Part shown: one piece after another, positions 27,301 through 35,252 of the stretch | Numbering within the stretch: the first letter of the stretch is position 1 | Layout: each line of letters starts with the position of its first letter | NCBI RefSeq assembly: GCF_900090225.1 | Contig: NZ_FMHY01000002.1 | Coordinates: 1,178,001 to 1,242,000, forward strand | Origin: Micromonospora eburnea | GTDB lineage: Bacteria > Actinomycetota > Actinomycetes > Mycobacteriales > Micromonosporaceae | Length of the DNA stretch: 64,000 nt | Direction: 5' to 3' | Notes under the pieces: model-generated | What the model was told of the DNA's origin: nothing | The model's database searches: none | Seen by the model: only the letters and a program-made list of their open reading frames with translations | Position numbers and translations under genes: made by a program

Positions 27301-27879
27301 GGATACACACTGGCGGAGCAGCCGGTGCCGTACACCCCCGCCAACAGCACGGTGCTACCGCTGACCGGCGACGACGCCTACACGTCGGTGGCCCTGCCCT
27401 TCCCGGTGACGCTGTACGGGCAGACGTACAACACGGGCTGGGTCGACATCAACGGGGTCGTCAGCTTCATCGACCCCCGGGTGCCGTCACCCGACGCGTG
27501 GCCCATCCCCTCGCCCGCCAGCCCGGAGGAGCCCAACGCCGCGCTCTACCCGTTCTGGCACGACTGGGTGGTGGACAGCAGCGCCAGCGTCCGTACCACC
27601 GTCCGGGGCAGCGCACCCAACCGGCAGTTCGTCATCGAGTGGCGCAACGTCCACTCCTACGAGGACCCGCTCACCCGGGTGACCTTCCAGGCCATCCTCG
27701 ACGAGGCCGGCGGCTACAGCTTCGCCTACACCGACAACGACGGCACGTTCCTGGAGCGCGGTGGCGGCGCCACCATCGGCATCGAGAACGCCGACGGCAC
27801 CTCCGCAATCCAGTACGCGTACCGCCAGCCGGTCCTCCGGCCCGGCCTGGGGCTGCGGTTCAACCCGCCCACCCCCTGA
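21328..27879 (+). CDS. Giant secreted multidomain protein: DNRLRE, LamG and four carboxypeptidase-regulatory/nidogen-like repeats
   Basis: The 2183-residue exported protein has a signal peptide of about 45 residues. A ~290-residue N-terminal region like that found before RHS proteins is followed by a DNRLRE-type domain (about 335-526), a fibronectin-like segment, and a LamG/concanavalin-like domain (about 750-970, AAWVKINSTEG, GVYDASTKKMTLYVNG). Four repeats of about 270 residues each run from residue 1069 to the end. No sortase motif or membrane anchor is seen, so it is probably released or held by interaction. Start ATG has GGGGG six bases before. It lies just upstream of the RHS gene and shares its secreted, ligand-binding style; an adhesin or accessory role is inference. 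Confidence 0.85.
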   Translation: MAGWRSPARVLRARSGSLRRWLAVTLAATTTATTLGVVAATPAAASAPNNNTCVDEQPDAAAARRMLALCGRRVEDLSARTEWSQTFLNVDGSQTLEQSIEPTRVRKGGSWVPVDTTLKLTADGIVPRATVLPLVFSAKGNGPFARVRDGSRELAVSWPGTLPAPVLNGSTATYRDVLPGVDLQVTARPLGFSEVLVVRTREAAANPKLQSLRFGIQTKGVTVGTSAGGGLAARDSKGGAVFAAPAPLMWDSSASEEKAGGPAEQDKRERPVAPKRKPAVAETPAAAGRADGVAPGKEAAPEHARRAVMPVRVDGDTMTLLPDKAMLADQGAKLPIYIDPSWTGGISGNAWTSVWSKYKSSSFWQDSSALTNGSTKGSAGSGRTEDCSGCADHIIRSLFRMNTSTVAGKHILSAQFRVEQKWSWTCSPKSNAKLWMTGAISTSTTWNNQPTWYSSYTSQTLGNRKYGAVHGCLGTGTIEFNVTSMVAHAAANKWSTLTVGLRAVDEGTKDQWKRFNHASPKLAITYNTDPNAPGDRKSDGKACATGTSRPYVLTTTPILAAKQSDPDTAQQSLTTYFYWWPVGGSRNETDKVSQAAGNPSTVSKAIPSGKLTDGTSYVWQARTWDGSHYGPWSGTCEFTVDATPPPPPASVTSTNYTSDGVPRGGVGLSGTFNIAPPTVRPYEVKEYAYSLDSGVLLDAPTVPARSTDYGASLTLAPLHDGVNKLYVWSKDHAGRFSTSVVYTFSVRAGSGPAAEWTFEETGTTATDVSGHGNTLSTGSASRVAGRSGVGTALSLPGTTAATMSGTINTPHPDTGVSTPVRTDSSFTAAAWVKINSTEGTAFQTVLSASGSRTSAYQLGYAGSNQRWRFTMPAADTDNPALYSVLSDAAPTAGKWTHLAGVYDASTKKMTLYVNGVAQTATTTLSGGFNATSEVAVGRRRWNGGADSFFTGTVDDVRFYNFIETPANLAKLAVPLPPKITFPNGTSVTAGGQLTVKFDAGGDTNVTKFKYSVDGTGLGTTVNASSPGGTATVTINVGSTTGEHLVYAAAVDDGNRVSLMRQNPFTVTPAASLSGTVWDPYWMPQAGAVVRLQPGGYQATSGADGSYALANFPPGNYTITATVGGRCGPAFSGPLEIDGQGLTFDIFLGLFSDDLGHTCTEQTTAFTTASTALALTGDDAVTTVSLPFAFPFYGGAYRSAWVDTNGLLSFTDPGGSHPYTGGGQLPPPAASNAVVAPFWDDLVVDASASVRTATTGTGTGQRFVVEWRNVHRKGNTSQRLSFEAILAPDGTVTTNYDQLDNDAEKGANAIVGIEAPAGQDRLFYSVDEPVLANTRAVTFVRPDVAGGLETHNLTGTLTDAAGAPVVGATVTLDPSGLSATTGAGGAYSFTGLVADSYTVSVKLAGRCGAVVRSQVELSADTVRDLRLGPDYGGLGYACTTGPSGFVAASNVLALTGDDAATSVTLPFPVQFHGQSYTSGWVHTNGLVNFGSVHGAVDAWANPTMPTAAAPNAVVAPFWDDFEVDGSASVRTQTFGTAPNRYFVVEWRNVGFRPYNTERVTFEVIFHEDGRIAFHYGAMSTPTQTGAGATVGLENASGTVAALYSFQEAVLTASSSITYTPAPVGTVKGVLTTAVTGGPYAGATVTLNPGNRSTTTGADGSYQFTGVPVGEYTVAASTGDNRCVGQSAKEVINHPGGTSDVDLSVMVDGDEFGYKCTTGAQTYIPGDIVEGWSGDDTVWQKNPPFPVKLYGESYTSAWISANGLISFKDPAYFGWIAAQPGTIPSPAKEGSPNAAVYVHWNDWVVDSEARIATKISGTAPNRQWIVEWRNVHYWGDTNTRTSFEAIFNEGGDITLAYTNIDPAKPVLRGSGATIGIENADGSIAFQYLHKESLLATGQAITFKPNPPGQGSVTGTVTCQGTPVAGATVTVADRTATTAANGTYQITNVPAGSWAVIATVTSGACKGSDVRQVVVGTNTQVTADYSLGATPTGGGYTLAEQPVPYTPANSTVLPLTGDDAYTSVALPFPVTLYGQTYNTGWVDINGVVSFIDPRVPSPDAWPIPSPASPEEPNAALYPFWHDWVVDSSASVRTTVRGSAPNRQFVIEWRNVHSYEDPLTRVTFQAILDEAGGYSFAYTDNDGTFLERGGGATIGIENADGTSAIQYAYRQPVLRPGLGLRFNPPTP
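24532..27876 (+). repeat. Four tandem ~830-bp coding repeats inside the giant secreted protein
   Basis: Units start near 24532, 25375, 26190 and 27046. Each encodes a small carboxypeptidase-regulatory-like beta domain (GADGSYALANFPPGNYT type), then a nidogen-like domain with LTGDDA, a FPFYG/FPVQFHG-type strand, APFWDD (HWNDW in unit 3, FWHDW in unit 4), VEWRNV, and a final glycine-rich IGIEN segment. The units are diverged, so the duplication is old. Confidence 0.8.
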
Positions 27880-27899
27880 CACCACCGTCCGGAACGTGA

Positions 27900-27935
27900 G
27901 TGGGCGGGGCGTCTCGTGCGAGATTCCCCGCCCAC
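27900..27935 (+). terminator. Terminator between the giant secreted protein and the RHS gene
   Basis: A perfect 10-bp stem (27900-27909 with 27926-27935); its 16-nt loop contains a further 5-bp TCTCG/CGAGA stem. It suggests that the RHS gene has its own promoter downstream or relies on read-through. Confidence 0.65.
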
Positions 27936-27984
27936 CCTCTCGGCCTGTCGCCTCGTGCTGAGCCACGAAACTCTCGGAGCCCCC

Positions 27985-30900
27985 ATGAAGACTTCTGCAC
28001 TCTCCCGATATTCACTGTCAGTAGCTTTTCCGTCGCGCAGAGGTAAGGACTGGGGTCGCGGCCCGCTCGCAGCGGCCGTCGCCGCCGTCCTGGTGGCCGG
28101 ACTGCTGCAGGCTGGACCGGCGCGGGCGACGCCCGCCGGCTACCAGCGATCGTCTCCCAAGCCGGCGCCCATGGTGCCGGTCAGGACGGTCCAGCCGGCC
28201 GGTGTGCCGGCGGCGAAGCAGCTGCCGCTGGCCTCTGCCAAGCCGGCCCCGGTCTGGCCGGAGGCGGGCGCGGCGGTGGTCGACCTGACCGCCGGCCGGC
28301 TCGGCGCCGACCCCGTTCGCGCCGGCACACTGCCGATACGGGTCAACCGATCTGCCGCGACCGCACGCACCGGCGGGGCAGCCGCGAGTCGGGTACGCGT
28401 CGAGGTGTTCGACCGCGTGGCCACCACGCGCGCCGGGGTGCGGGGCCTGCTGATGCGAGTCGGCCGTACGGACGGCGTCGCCGCGCCTGGGCAGGCGGAC
28501 GTGTCCGTCGACTACGGCTCGTTCGCCACCGCGTACGGCGCCGACTGGGCCAGCCGGCTCCGCCTCGTCTCGCTGCCCGAGTGCGCCTTGACCACACCGG
28601 AGCGCAAGGAGTGCCTCCGCACGCCCCTGAAGTCCCACAACGACCTGGGCTCCCGCACGGTGACCGCGAGCGTCGCCGTCGGCGGGGCGCAGACCCTGCT
28701 GGCGCTGGAGGCGGCCGATTCCGGCCCGGCCGGTGACTACAAGGCCACTCCGCTGCAGCCTTCCGCGACCTGGAGCGCCGGCGGCAGCGCCGGCGCCTTC
28801 ACCTGGTCGTACCCGATGCGGGTGCCGCCCGGTGCCGGTGGCCCTGAGCCACAGGTGGAGCTCAGCTACTCGTCGCAGTCGGTCGACGGCCGGCACGCCG
28901 CGTCCAACAACCAGCCTTCCTGGATCGGTGAGGGCTTCGAGGGCTGGCCCGGCGGCTACATCGAGCGCACCTACCGGAACTGCTCGGACGACATGGGCGG
29001 CTCGGCGAACAACACCGAAAAGGCCACCGACCTCTGTTGGGAGACGGACAACGCGACGCTGTCCCTCGCCGGTCACGCCGGTGAACTGATCTACAACTCC
29101 ACCGAGGGTCGGTGGCATCTGCGCAACGACGACGGCTCCCGGATCGAGCGCCGGACCGGTGCGAGCAACGGGGACAACAACGGCGAGTACTGGGTCCTCA
29201 CCACCACCGCCGGCGTGCAGTACTGGTTCGGGCTCAACCGGCTCCCTGGCTGGGCCTCGGGAAACCCGGAGACGAACTCGACCTGGACGGTGCCGGTCTT
29301 CGGCAACGAGCCCGGGGAGCCGTGCCACGCCACCACCTTCGCCGCCTCGCACTGCACGCAGGCCTGGCGGTGGAACCTCGACTACGTCCTGGACCTCAAC
29401 GCCAACTCCGTTTCCTACTGGTACGGCAAAGAGACCAACAAGTACGCCCGCAACCTCGACCAGAAGAACGCCACCACCTACGACCGCGGAGGCTGGCTGG
29501 ACCGGATCGACTACGGCACGCGGCAGACGAGCGGCGTCGACTCGGTGTTCGCCACCCCGGCACCCTTCCGGGTCGAGCTGACCGAGGCCGACCGCTGCCT
29601 GAGCGGCTGTGCCACGCACGACGAGGCGCACTGGCCGGACACCCCCTGGGACTCCGAGTGCACCGGCACGTCCTGCACCGACACCTTCGCGCCGACGTTC
29701 TGGACCACGAAGCGGCTGGCGTCGGTCACCACCCAGGTGCGCAGCGGCTCGGCGTACAGCGATGTCGAAAGGTGGACCTTCACCCACAGCTTCCCCGACC
29801 CTGGTGACGGCACCCGGGCCGGCCTCTGGCTCTCCAAGATTTCCCATGTCGGTCTGGTCGGGGGCAGCGCCAGCCTTCCGGACATCGAGTTCACCCCGGT
29901 GCAGTTGTCCAATCGGGTCGACACCATCGATTTCGCCGCGGCGATGAACTGGATGCGGATCGCGAAGATCCGCAACGAGGCCGGTGGTACGACCAGCGTC
30001 AACTACTCCGCCCAGGACTGCAAGGCGGGGCAGACCATGCCCACCCCGCAGACCAACACCCGACGTTGCTACCCGGTGATCTGGGAGCCGGAGGGCTACT
30101 CGAATCCGGTGACGGACTGGTTCCACAAGTATGTGGTCACGACCATCTACGAGAATGACAACACCGGTGGTGTGCCGCCGCAGGGCAGTCCGCGGGTGGT
30201 CTATTCGTACAGCTACTACGACGGTGCGGCGTGGCACTACAACGACGACGACGGGATCATTGATCCGAAGCGCAAGACGTGGTCGGACTATCGGGGTTAC
30301 GGGCGGGTCGGGGTTACCGTCGGTGATCCGGGTGAGCAGGCGTACACGGAGACCCGGTACTTCCGGGGGATGAACGGGGATCGGGCCACCCCGACGGGCG
30401 GTACCAGGCCGGTGACGATCGACGGGATCGCCGACGAGGACTGGTACGCCGGAATGACCAGGGAAAGCACGGTCTACAACGGCCCGAACGGCCCGGTGGT
30501 CTCACGGGAACGGAACGTACCCTGGGCATCGGCCGCCACCGCGACGCGGACGATCAACGGGGACACCGTTACCGCGCGGTTCATCGGGGTCGGCACGACC
30601 ACCAGGCACACCGCGCTGGACGCCGGCCGTGGCGAGCGGGTCACCAAGACGGTCACCACCTACGACAGCTACGGCATGGCGGTTGTGGTCGACGATCTCG
30701 GCCAGGACGGCGTCGAGGGTGACGAGCGATGCACCAAAACCGACTACGCACCGCGCAACACGACCGCCTGGATCATGGACCGCGCGCACCGGGTCCAGTC
30801 GTACGCGGTGAAGTGCGCGGACACCGCCGCGCCCACGTCGTTGACGGAGAACGACGTGATCGGAGAGGTCCGAACCTCGTACGACGGCAACGCCTTCGGG

Positions 30901-33900
30901 GTCGCGCCGACGCGCGGTATGGCCACCCGGAACGAGGAGATGTCGGCGTGGAACGCCGGTGCTCCGACCTTCACCACCGTCTCTCGTTCGGCCTACGACA
31001 GCCAGGGTCGTGTCACCTCGGTCTGGGACGCGAACAACTACGAGACCAAGACCGCCTACACGCCCGCCACGGGCGGCCCGGTGACCGCCGTCACGGTCAC
31101 CAACGCGGCCCAGCACGTGACCACGACGACTGTCTCGCCCGGATACGGCATCGAGACCTCGGTGGTGGACCCGAACGGCAAGCGGACCGACCTGGCCTAC
31201 GACGGACTCGGCCGGCTGAAGTCGGTCTGGCTGCCCGGCCGCGACAAGGCCACCCAGAGCGCCAACTCGACCTTCAGCTACACCGTCCGCAACGACGCGG
31301 CCACGGTGGTCGCGGCGTCGAAGCTCACCCCCTCGGAGACGTACTCCACCTCGTACGCCCTGTACGACGGCTTGATGCGGGAGCGGCAGACGCAGGCACC
31401 GTCGATCTCGGGCGGGCGCCTCCTGACCGAAACGTTCTACGACACCGCTGGCCGCAAGTCGAAGAGCTTCGGCTCCTACCACGCGTCCGGTACGGCCGGC
31501 GGCACGCTGGTCACCACCACCGAGCGGGCATTCGTGCCGAACCAGACCCGGACGGTGTACGACGGCGCGGGCCGGGCGATGGCGGAGGTCTTCCAGCCCT
31601 ACGACGCCGAGCGCTGGCGTACCTCCACCTACTACGCGGGTGACCGCACCGACTTCACTCCGGCCGCCGGTGGCACCGCCACCTCCAGCGTCGCTGACGC
31701 CCGTGGGCAGTTGGTGGAGCTGCGGTACTACCACGGAGCCATCCCGACGCCGGCTACGGCGGGCAGTTGGGACGCCACGAAGTACACCTTCAACAGGAAG
31801 GGGCAGAAGACCGCCGTCACCGACGCCCGCGGCAACAAGTGGACCTACACCTTCGACATCCGGGGCCGGCAGACCGAGGTCGTCGACCCGGACAAGGGCA
31901 AGGCGATCTCGACGTACGACAACGGCGGCCGGGTCGCCACGCTCGCCGATGCCCGAGGCAAGAAGCTGGCCTACCAGTACGACTCCCTCAACCGGAAGCG
32001 GGCGGTCTACGAGAATCAGGTCGGCGGCACCATGCGTGCCCAGTGGATGTACGACACCGTGGCGAAGGGGCAGCTGACCCAGTCCACCCGGTTCGTCGGC
32101 GCGGCGTCGTACCAGGTGAAGATCACCGGCTACAGCGACGCCTACCAGCCGACCGGCCAGCAGATCATCATTCCGACCTCGGAGACCGGCCTGGCCGGCA
32201 CGTACAACTTCGGCACCACCTACAACGCCGACAACTCGGTGGCCTCGCAGAGCATGCCGTCCACGAACGGTGACCTGCCGGCGGAGACCCTGCTCTTCGA
32301 CTACAACACCTTCGGTCTGCCGAGCGGCCTCCGGACCCTGTACGGCAGTGCCAACCTCTCGTACGTGGCGGACACCGACTACAACGCCCTGGGCCAGGTC
32401 GACCAGGTGGAGCTCTACACCGGTAGCGGTGGACGGGTCTTCCAGAGTTTCACCCGGGAGCTGGAAACGGGGCGGCTCACCGGTATCCGGACCGACCGGG
32501 ACTCGGCGGCGCCGAACATCCTCGCCGACGTTCGATACAGCTACGACAACACCGGCAACATCACCAAGATCACCGATGTCACGCCCGACCCGGTCGACGA
32601 CACCCAGTGCTTCGCCTACGACCAGATGCGCCGGCTCACCGAGGCGTGGACGCCGTCCTCGGGCGACTGCACGGCGACCCGATCGGCGGGCGCGCTGGGC
32701 GGCCCCGCGCCGTACTGGCGGTCGTGGACCTTCGACAGCGTGGGCAACCGCCGCACGGAGGTCGTGCACACCTCTGTCGGGGACACCACGACCACCTACA
32801 ACTACCCGCCCGACGGCTCGCCGAAGGCGCACAGCCTGACCTCCACCACCGGGGGGCAGGTGGGCAGCTACACCTACGACGAGACCGGCAACACCCTGAC
32901 CCGCCCCACCGGCTCCGCCGGCACCCAGAACCTCACCTGGGACTTCGAGGGCCACCTGGACACCGCGAGCGACTCGACCGGGCAGACCAGCTTCGTGTAC
33001 GACGCAGACGGCAACCGGCTGATCCGCCGGGACCCGACCGGCAAGACGCTCTACCTGCCGGGGCAGGAGATCCGCTACAACTCCAGCACGCAGAACACCA
33101 CCTGCACCCGCTACTACTCCCACGCGGGCTCCACCATCGCGTCACGGACCGCCGCCGGCCTGGACTGGCTGACGGGTGACCATCACGGCACCGCCGGGGT
33201 GACGGTCAACGCGGCGACCCAGCAGGCGGCGATCCGGCGCGAGACGCCGTACGGGACGCCGCGCGGTGCCCAACCGGCGTGGCCCAACGACAAGGGCTTC
33301 GTCGGCGGCACCAAGGACAACACCGGCCTGACCCACCTCGGGGCGCGGGAGTACGACCCGGCCATCGGTCGCTTCATCAGCGTCGACCCGGTGCTGGACC
33401 TGGCCGACCCGCAGCAGATGAACGGCTACAACTACAGCAACAACAGCCCGGTCACCGCCAGCGACCCGACTGGGCTGAAGCAGTGTGGCGACGACCGGTG
33501 CACCATGTACACCACGCCGACGCCGGATGGCGAGATCGTGCACGAGCCGGGCGGCAAGAAGACAAAGATCAAGAAGCCGAAGGTCTGCTCCGAGCGTTAC
33601 TGCATCGGCTCTCCCCGGAACCCGACCAACCACGGCCCGTGGGACGATCAGTTCGTCTACGACCCGAACGCCAAGTGGACGCCGGAGGACGTGGCGAGCT
33701 GGTCGAAGTGGCAAGGGTACCGCTACGGCTGCATCGCCTCCGAGAAGGCCAACATGGGCCGGTGCGCGGGTTGGGCCGACGCGCCGTACATGTACGATCA
33801 CTACCTGAACGGCACCGGCGACCCCTACGTCTTCACGTTCTCGCCCGCCTATTACGAGGACGCGATGCTCAGACGCCACATCGACCTGGAGATCGCGGCC

Positions 33901-34305
33901 GCGCAGCGGGCAGCGGAAGACCTGATGGGCAAGTCCGGCAGCAACTCGTTCCAGATGACGGGTGGCAACCGGCACTTCCCAGGGCAGCCATCAACCGAAA
34001 AGTGGCAGAAGATCGTCGGGTCCTTCGACATGTGGGCCAGCGCCGAGGTCACCGTCACCGGTGACACGGTCGCCATGCGAATCACGATCCACGCCGAGGA
34101 CCGGTGGAATTTCAACAGGGGCGCGCACGACCTCGGGTCCGGAATCAAGGACGACGAAAACGGCCGCTTCGCCGTGCTGGGCAAGGCGAAGGGTTTCAAC
34201 TCCTCAGGTTCCATGGTGAAGGAAGTGACGTGGACGATCGGCTCGCCACGCAGCGCGACCGTGAGCGACCCGAAAGCGATTATTGATGAACCGCATCGTT
34301 GGTAG
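27985..34305 (+). CDS. Secreted RHS-repeat protein with variable C-terminal (candidate toxin) domain
   Basis: The 2106-residue protein has a signal peptide (about 1-48, ending ARA). A SpvB/TcdB-like N-terminal beta domain follows (WSYPMRVPPGAGGPEPQ), then many RHS/YD repeats (YDSLNRKRAVY, YDNTGNITKI) and the RHS core end at about residues 1781-1832 (LGAREYDPAIGRF, then DPTGL). The remaining ~274 residues are unlike RHS and form the tip domain. In this family the shell encloses a C-terminal toxin released after core cleavage. The tip carries an EDRWNFNRGAHD motif (2038-2049) and no nuclease motif I recognise. Start ATG has a GGAG site. The stop overlaps the next gene by 20 bp. Confidence 0.88.
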   Translation: MKTSALSRYSLSVAFPSRRGKDWGRGPLAAAVAAVLVAGLLQAGPARATPAGYQRSSPKPAPMVPVRTVQPAGVPAAKQLPLASAKPAPVWPEAGAAVVDLTAGRLGADPVRAGTLPIRVNRSAATARTGGAAASRVRVEVFDRVATTRAGVRGLLMRVGRTDGVAAPGQADVSVDYGSFATAYGADWASRLRLVSLPECALTTPERKECLRTPLKSHNDLGSRTVTASVAVGGAQTLLALEAADSGPAGDYKATPLQPSATWSAGGSAGAFTWSYPMRVPPGAGGPEPQVELSYSSQSVDGRHAASNNQPSWIGEGFEGWPGGYIERTYRNCSDDMGGSANNTEKATDLCWETDNATLSLAGHAGELIYNSTEGRWHLRNDDGSRIERRTGASNGDNNGEYWVLTTTAGVQYWFGLNRLPGWASGNPETNSTWTVPVFGNEPGEPCHATTFAASHCTQAWRWNLDYVLDLNANSVSYWYGKETNKYARNLDQKNATTYDRGGWLDRIDYGTRQTSGVDSVFATPAPFRVELTEADRCLSGCATHDEAHWPDTPWDSECTGTSCTDTFAPTFWTTKRLASVTTQVRSGSAYSDVERWTFTHSFPDPGDGTRAGLWLSKISHVGLVGGSASLPDIEFTPVQLSNRVDTIDFAAAMNWMRIAKIRNEAGGTTSVNYSAQDCKAGQTMPTPQTNTRRCYPVIWEPEGYSNPVTDWFHKYVVTTIYENDNTGGVPPQGSPRVVYSYSYYDGAAWHYNDDDGIIDPKRKTWSDYRGYGRVGVTVGDPGEQAYTETRYFRGMNGDRATPTGGTRPVTIDGIADEDWYAGMTRESTVYNGPNGPVVSRERNVPWASAATATRTINGDTVTARFIGVGTTTRHTALDAGRGERVTKTVTTYDSYGMAVVVDDLGQDGVEGDERCTKTDYAPRNTTAWIMDRAHRVQSYAVKCADTAAPTSLTENDVIGEVRTSYDGNAFGVAPTRGMATRNEEMSAWNAGAPTFTTVSRSAYDSQGRVTSVWDANNYETKTAYTPATGGPVTAVTVTNAAQHVTTTTVSPGYGIETSVVDPNGKRTDLAYDGLGRLKSVWLPGRDKATQSANSTFSYTVRNDAATVVAASKLTPSETYSTSYALYDGLMRERQTQAPSISGGRLLTETFYDTAGRKSKSFGSYHASGTAGGTLVTTTERAFVPNQTRTVYDGAGRAMAEVFQPYDAERWRTSTYYAGDRTDFTPAAGGTATSSVADARGQLVELRYYHGAIPTPATAGSWDATKYTFNRKGQKTAVTDARGNKWTYTFDIRGRQTEVVDPDKGKAISTYDNGGRVATLADARGKKLAYQYDSLNRKRAVYENQVGGTMRAQWMYDTVAKGQLTQSTRFVGAASYQVKITGYSDAYQPTGQQIIIPTSETGLAGTYNFGTTYNADNSVASQSMPSTNGDLPAETLLFDYNTFGLPSGLRTLYGSANLSYVADTDYNALGQVDQVELYTGSGGRVFQSFTRELETGRLTGIRTDRDSAAPNILADVRYSYDNTGNITKITDVTPDPVDDTQCFAYDQMRRLTEAWTPSSGDCTATRSAGALGGPAPYWRSWTFDSVGNRRTEVVHTSVGDTTTTYNYPPDGSPKAHSLTSTTGGQVGSYTYDETGNTLTRPTGSAGTQNLTWDFEGHLDTASDSTGQTSFVYDADGNRLIRRDPTGKTLYLPGQEIRYNSSTQNTTCTRYYSHAGSTIASRTAAGLDWLTGDHHGTAGVTVNAATQQAAIRRETPYGTPRGAQPAWPNDKGFVGGTKDNTGLTHLGAREYDPAIGRFISVDPVLDLADPQQMNGYNYSNNSPVTASDPTGLKQCGDDRCTMYTTPTPDGEIVHEPGGKKTKIKKPKVCSERYCIGSPRNPTNHGPWDDQFVYDPNAKWTPEDVASWSKWQGYRYGCIASEKANMGRCAGWADAPYMYDHYLNGTGDPYVFTFSPAYYEDAMLRRHIDLEIAAAQRAAEDLMGKSGSNSFQMTGGNRHFPGQPSTEKWQKIVGSFDMWASAEVTVTGDTVAMRITIHAEDRWNFNRGAHDLGSGIKDDENGRFAVLGKAKGFNSSGSMVKEVTWTIGSPRSATVSDPKAIIDEPHRW

Positions 34306-35011
34306 GCAGTTGTCCGCCCTGGCCGCCGTGATGGGGATCCTCCTCACCTCGGCCTGTGGGTCGAACAGCGGAATCTCCCCGACGGGTGGCCGGGAGCGGC
34401 CGGCCACCCTGTCGGCCGGCCCGTACAGCACCGACCCGGCGAAGACCGGCGTGCAGCCGCTCTATGATCTGAGCCGCGAACTCGACGATCAGGTCGGGAG
34501 AGCGCTGATCGGGCCGGCCCTGGACATCGACGGCGTCACGGAGGTGCCACTCCAGTCGCCGTACATGGACGACCTCCTCTCCGGGGTGTGCGGGACCCAG
34601 CCGGGCAACGGCGTATACCTGAGTGCTTTCGGGCAGCGCCGTGAGTGGAAGGCGCCGCACCTTCGGATCCAGCAGTTCGCTGGCGGCTGGGGCGTCAGCC
34701 CGGCCGCCGAGGCTGTCGCCCGGGTTCGTGGTCAGCTCGGCTGTGGCACCTATCGTGATCGTGAAGGGCTACATCGGATTCTCGGCGAGCGGGAGCTTTC
34801 CCGTCTGAGCGGGCTGGATGACCAGTTGATGTTCTGCGAGGTGATCAACGAGAAGGGGCCCGATCGGCCGACCTACCTCTGCACCGTGCTGGTGGCCCGG
34901 GGCGAGGTCGCCTCCCGGATCCAGACCTGGGCCGCCACCGCCGAGCGGGCCGAGCAGGTGACCCGGGAGCTGGCCGCTCCCGCGGCCCAGCGCCTCGCGG
35001 CCGTCTCGTGA
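34286..35011 (+). CDS. Lipoprotein, candidate immunity partner of the RHS protein
   Basis: The 241-residue precursor has a lipobox LTSAC (Cys near residue 24), so the mature protein should be anchored on the outer face of the membrane. The external domain of about 200 residues has several cysteines (SGVCG, LGCG, MFCEV, YLCTV) that could form disulfides. Overall it resembles PknH-like extracellular sensor domains, a weak similarity. It starts 20 bp inside the RHS gene, so the two are co-translated. Tight coupling after a polymorphic-toxin gene suggests an immunity protein; this is inferred from position only. Confidence 0.75.
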   Translation: MNRIVGRQLSALAAVMGILLTSACGSNSGISPTGGRERPATLSAGPYSTDPAKTGVQPLYDLSRELDDQVGRALIGPALDIDGVTEVPLQSPYMDDLLSGVCGTQPGNGVYLSAFGQRREWKAPHLRIQQFAGGWGVSPAAEAVARVRGQLGCGTYRDREGLHRILGERELSRLSGLDDQLMFCEVINEKGPDRPTYLCTVLVARGEVASRIQTWAATAERAEQVTRELAAPAAQRLAAVS

Positions 35012-35058
35012 GGTAGATCCGGCCGGGAGAAACAAGGGCCGGTGGCCGGTTCCACGGA

Positions 35059-35105
35059 GCAGCCTGCCCGTCCGGGCCCCACTCGGGCCGGGACGGGCAG
35101 GCTGC
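35059..35105. terminator. Terminator between the RHS operon and the two-component system
   Basis: A perfect 15-bp outer stem (35059-35073 with 35091-35105) with a 17-nt G/C-rich interior. It separates the convergent units ending at 35011 (+) and 35253 (-). Confidence 0.75.
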
Positions 35106-35252
35106 CAGCTGCATGGCGCCCAACCTCTATCCCTGACCGGCCCCGCCGCGTGCTCGGACGGTCGACCTCTCGAACGTCGTGGCGGTCCGTCGGCGGGGCC
35201 GGTCACGCTTCTGGCGCGACGCCAGTTGGTGCTCGTCGTCAAGGCAATAGGC

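Noticed and set aside
24532..27876. CRISPR array or short-period repeat
   Set aside because: The repeats are long, diverged and coding; no short identical repeats with regular spacers occur anywhere in the window.
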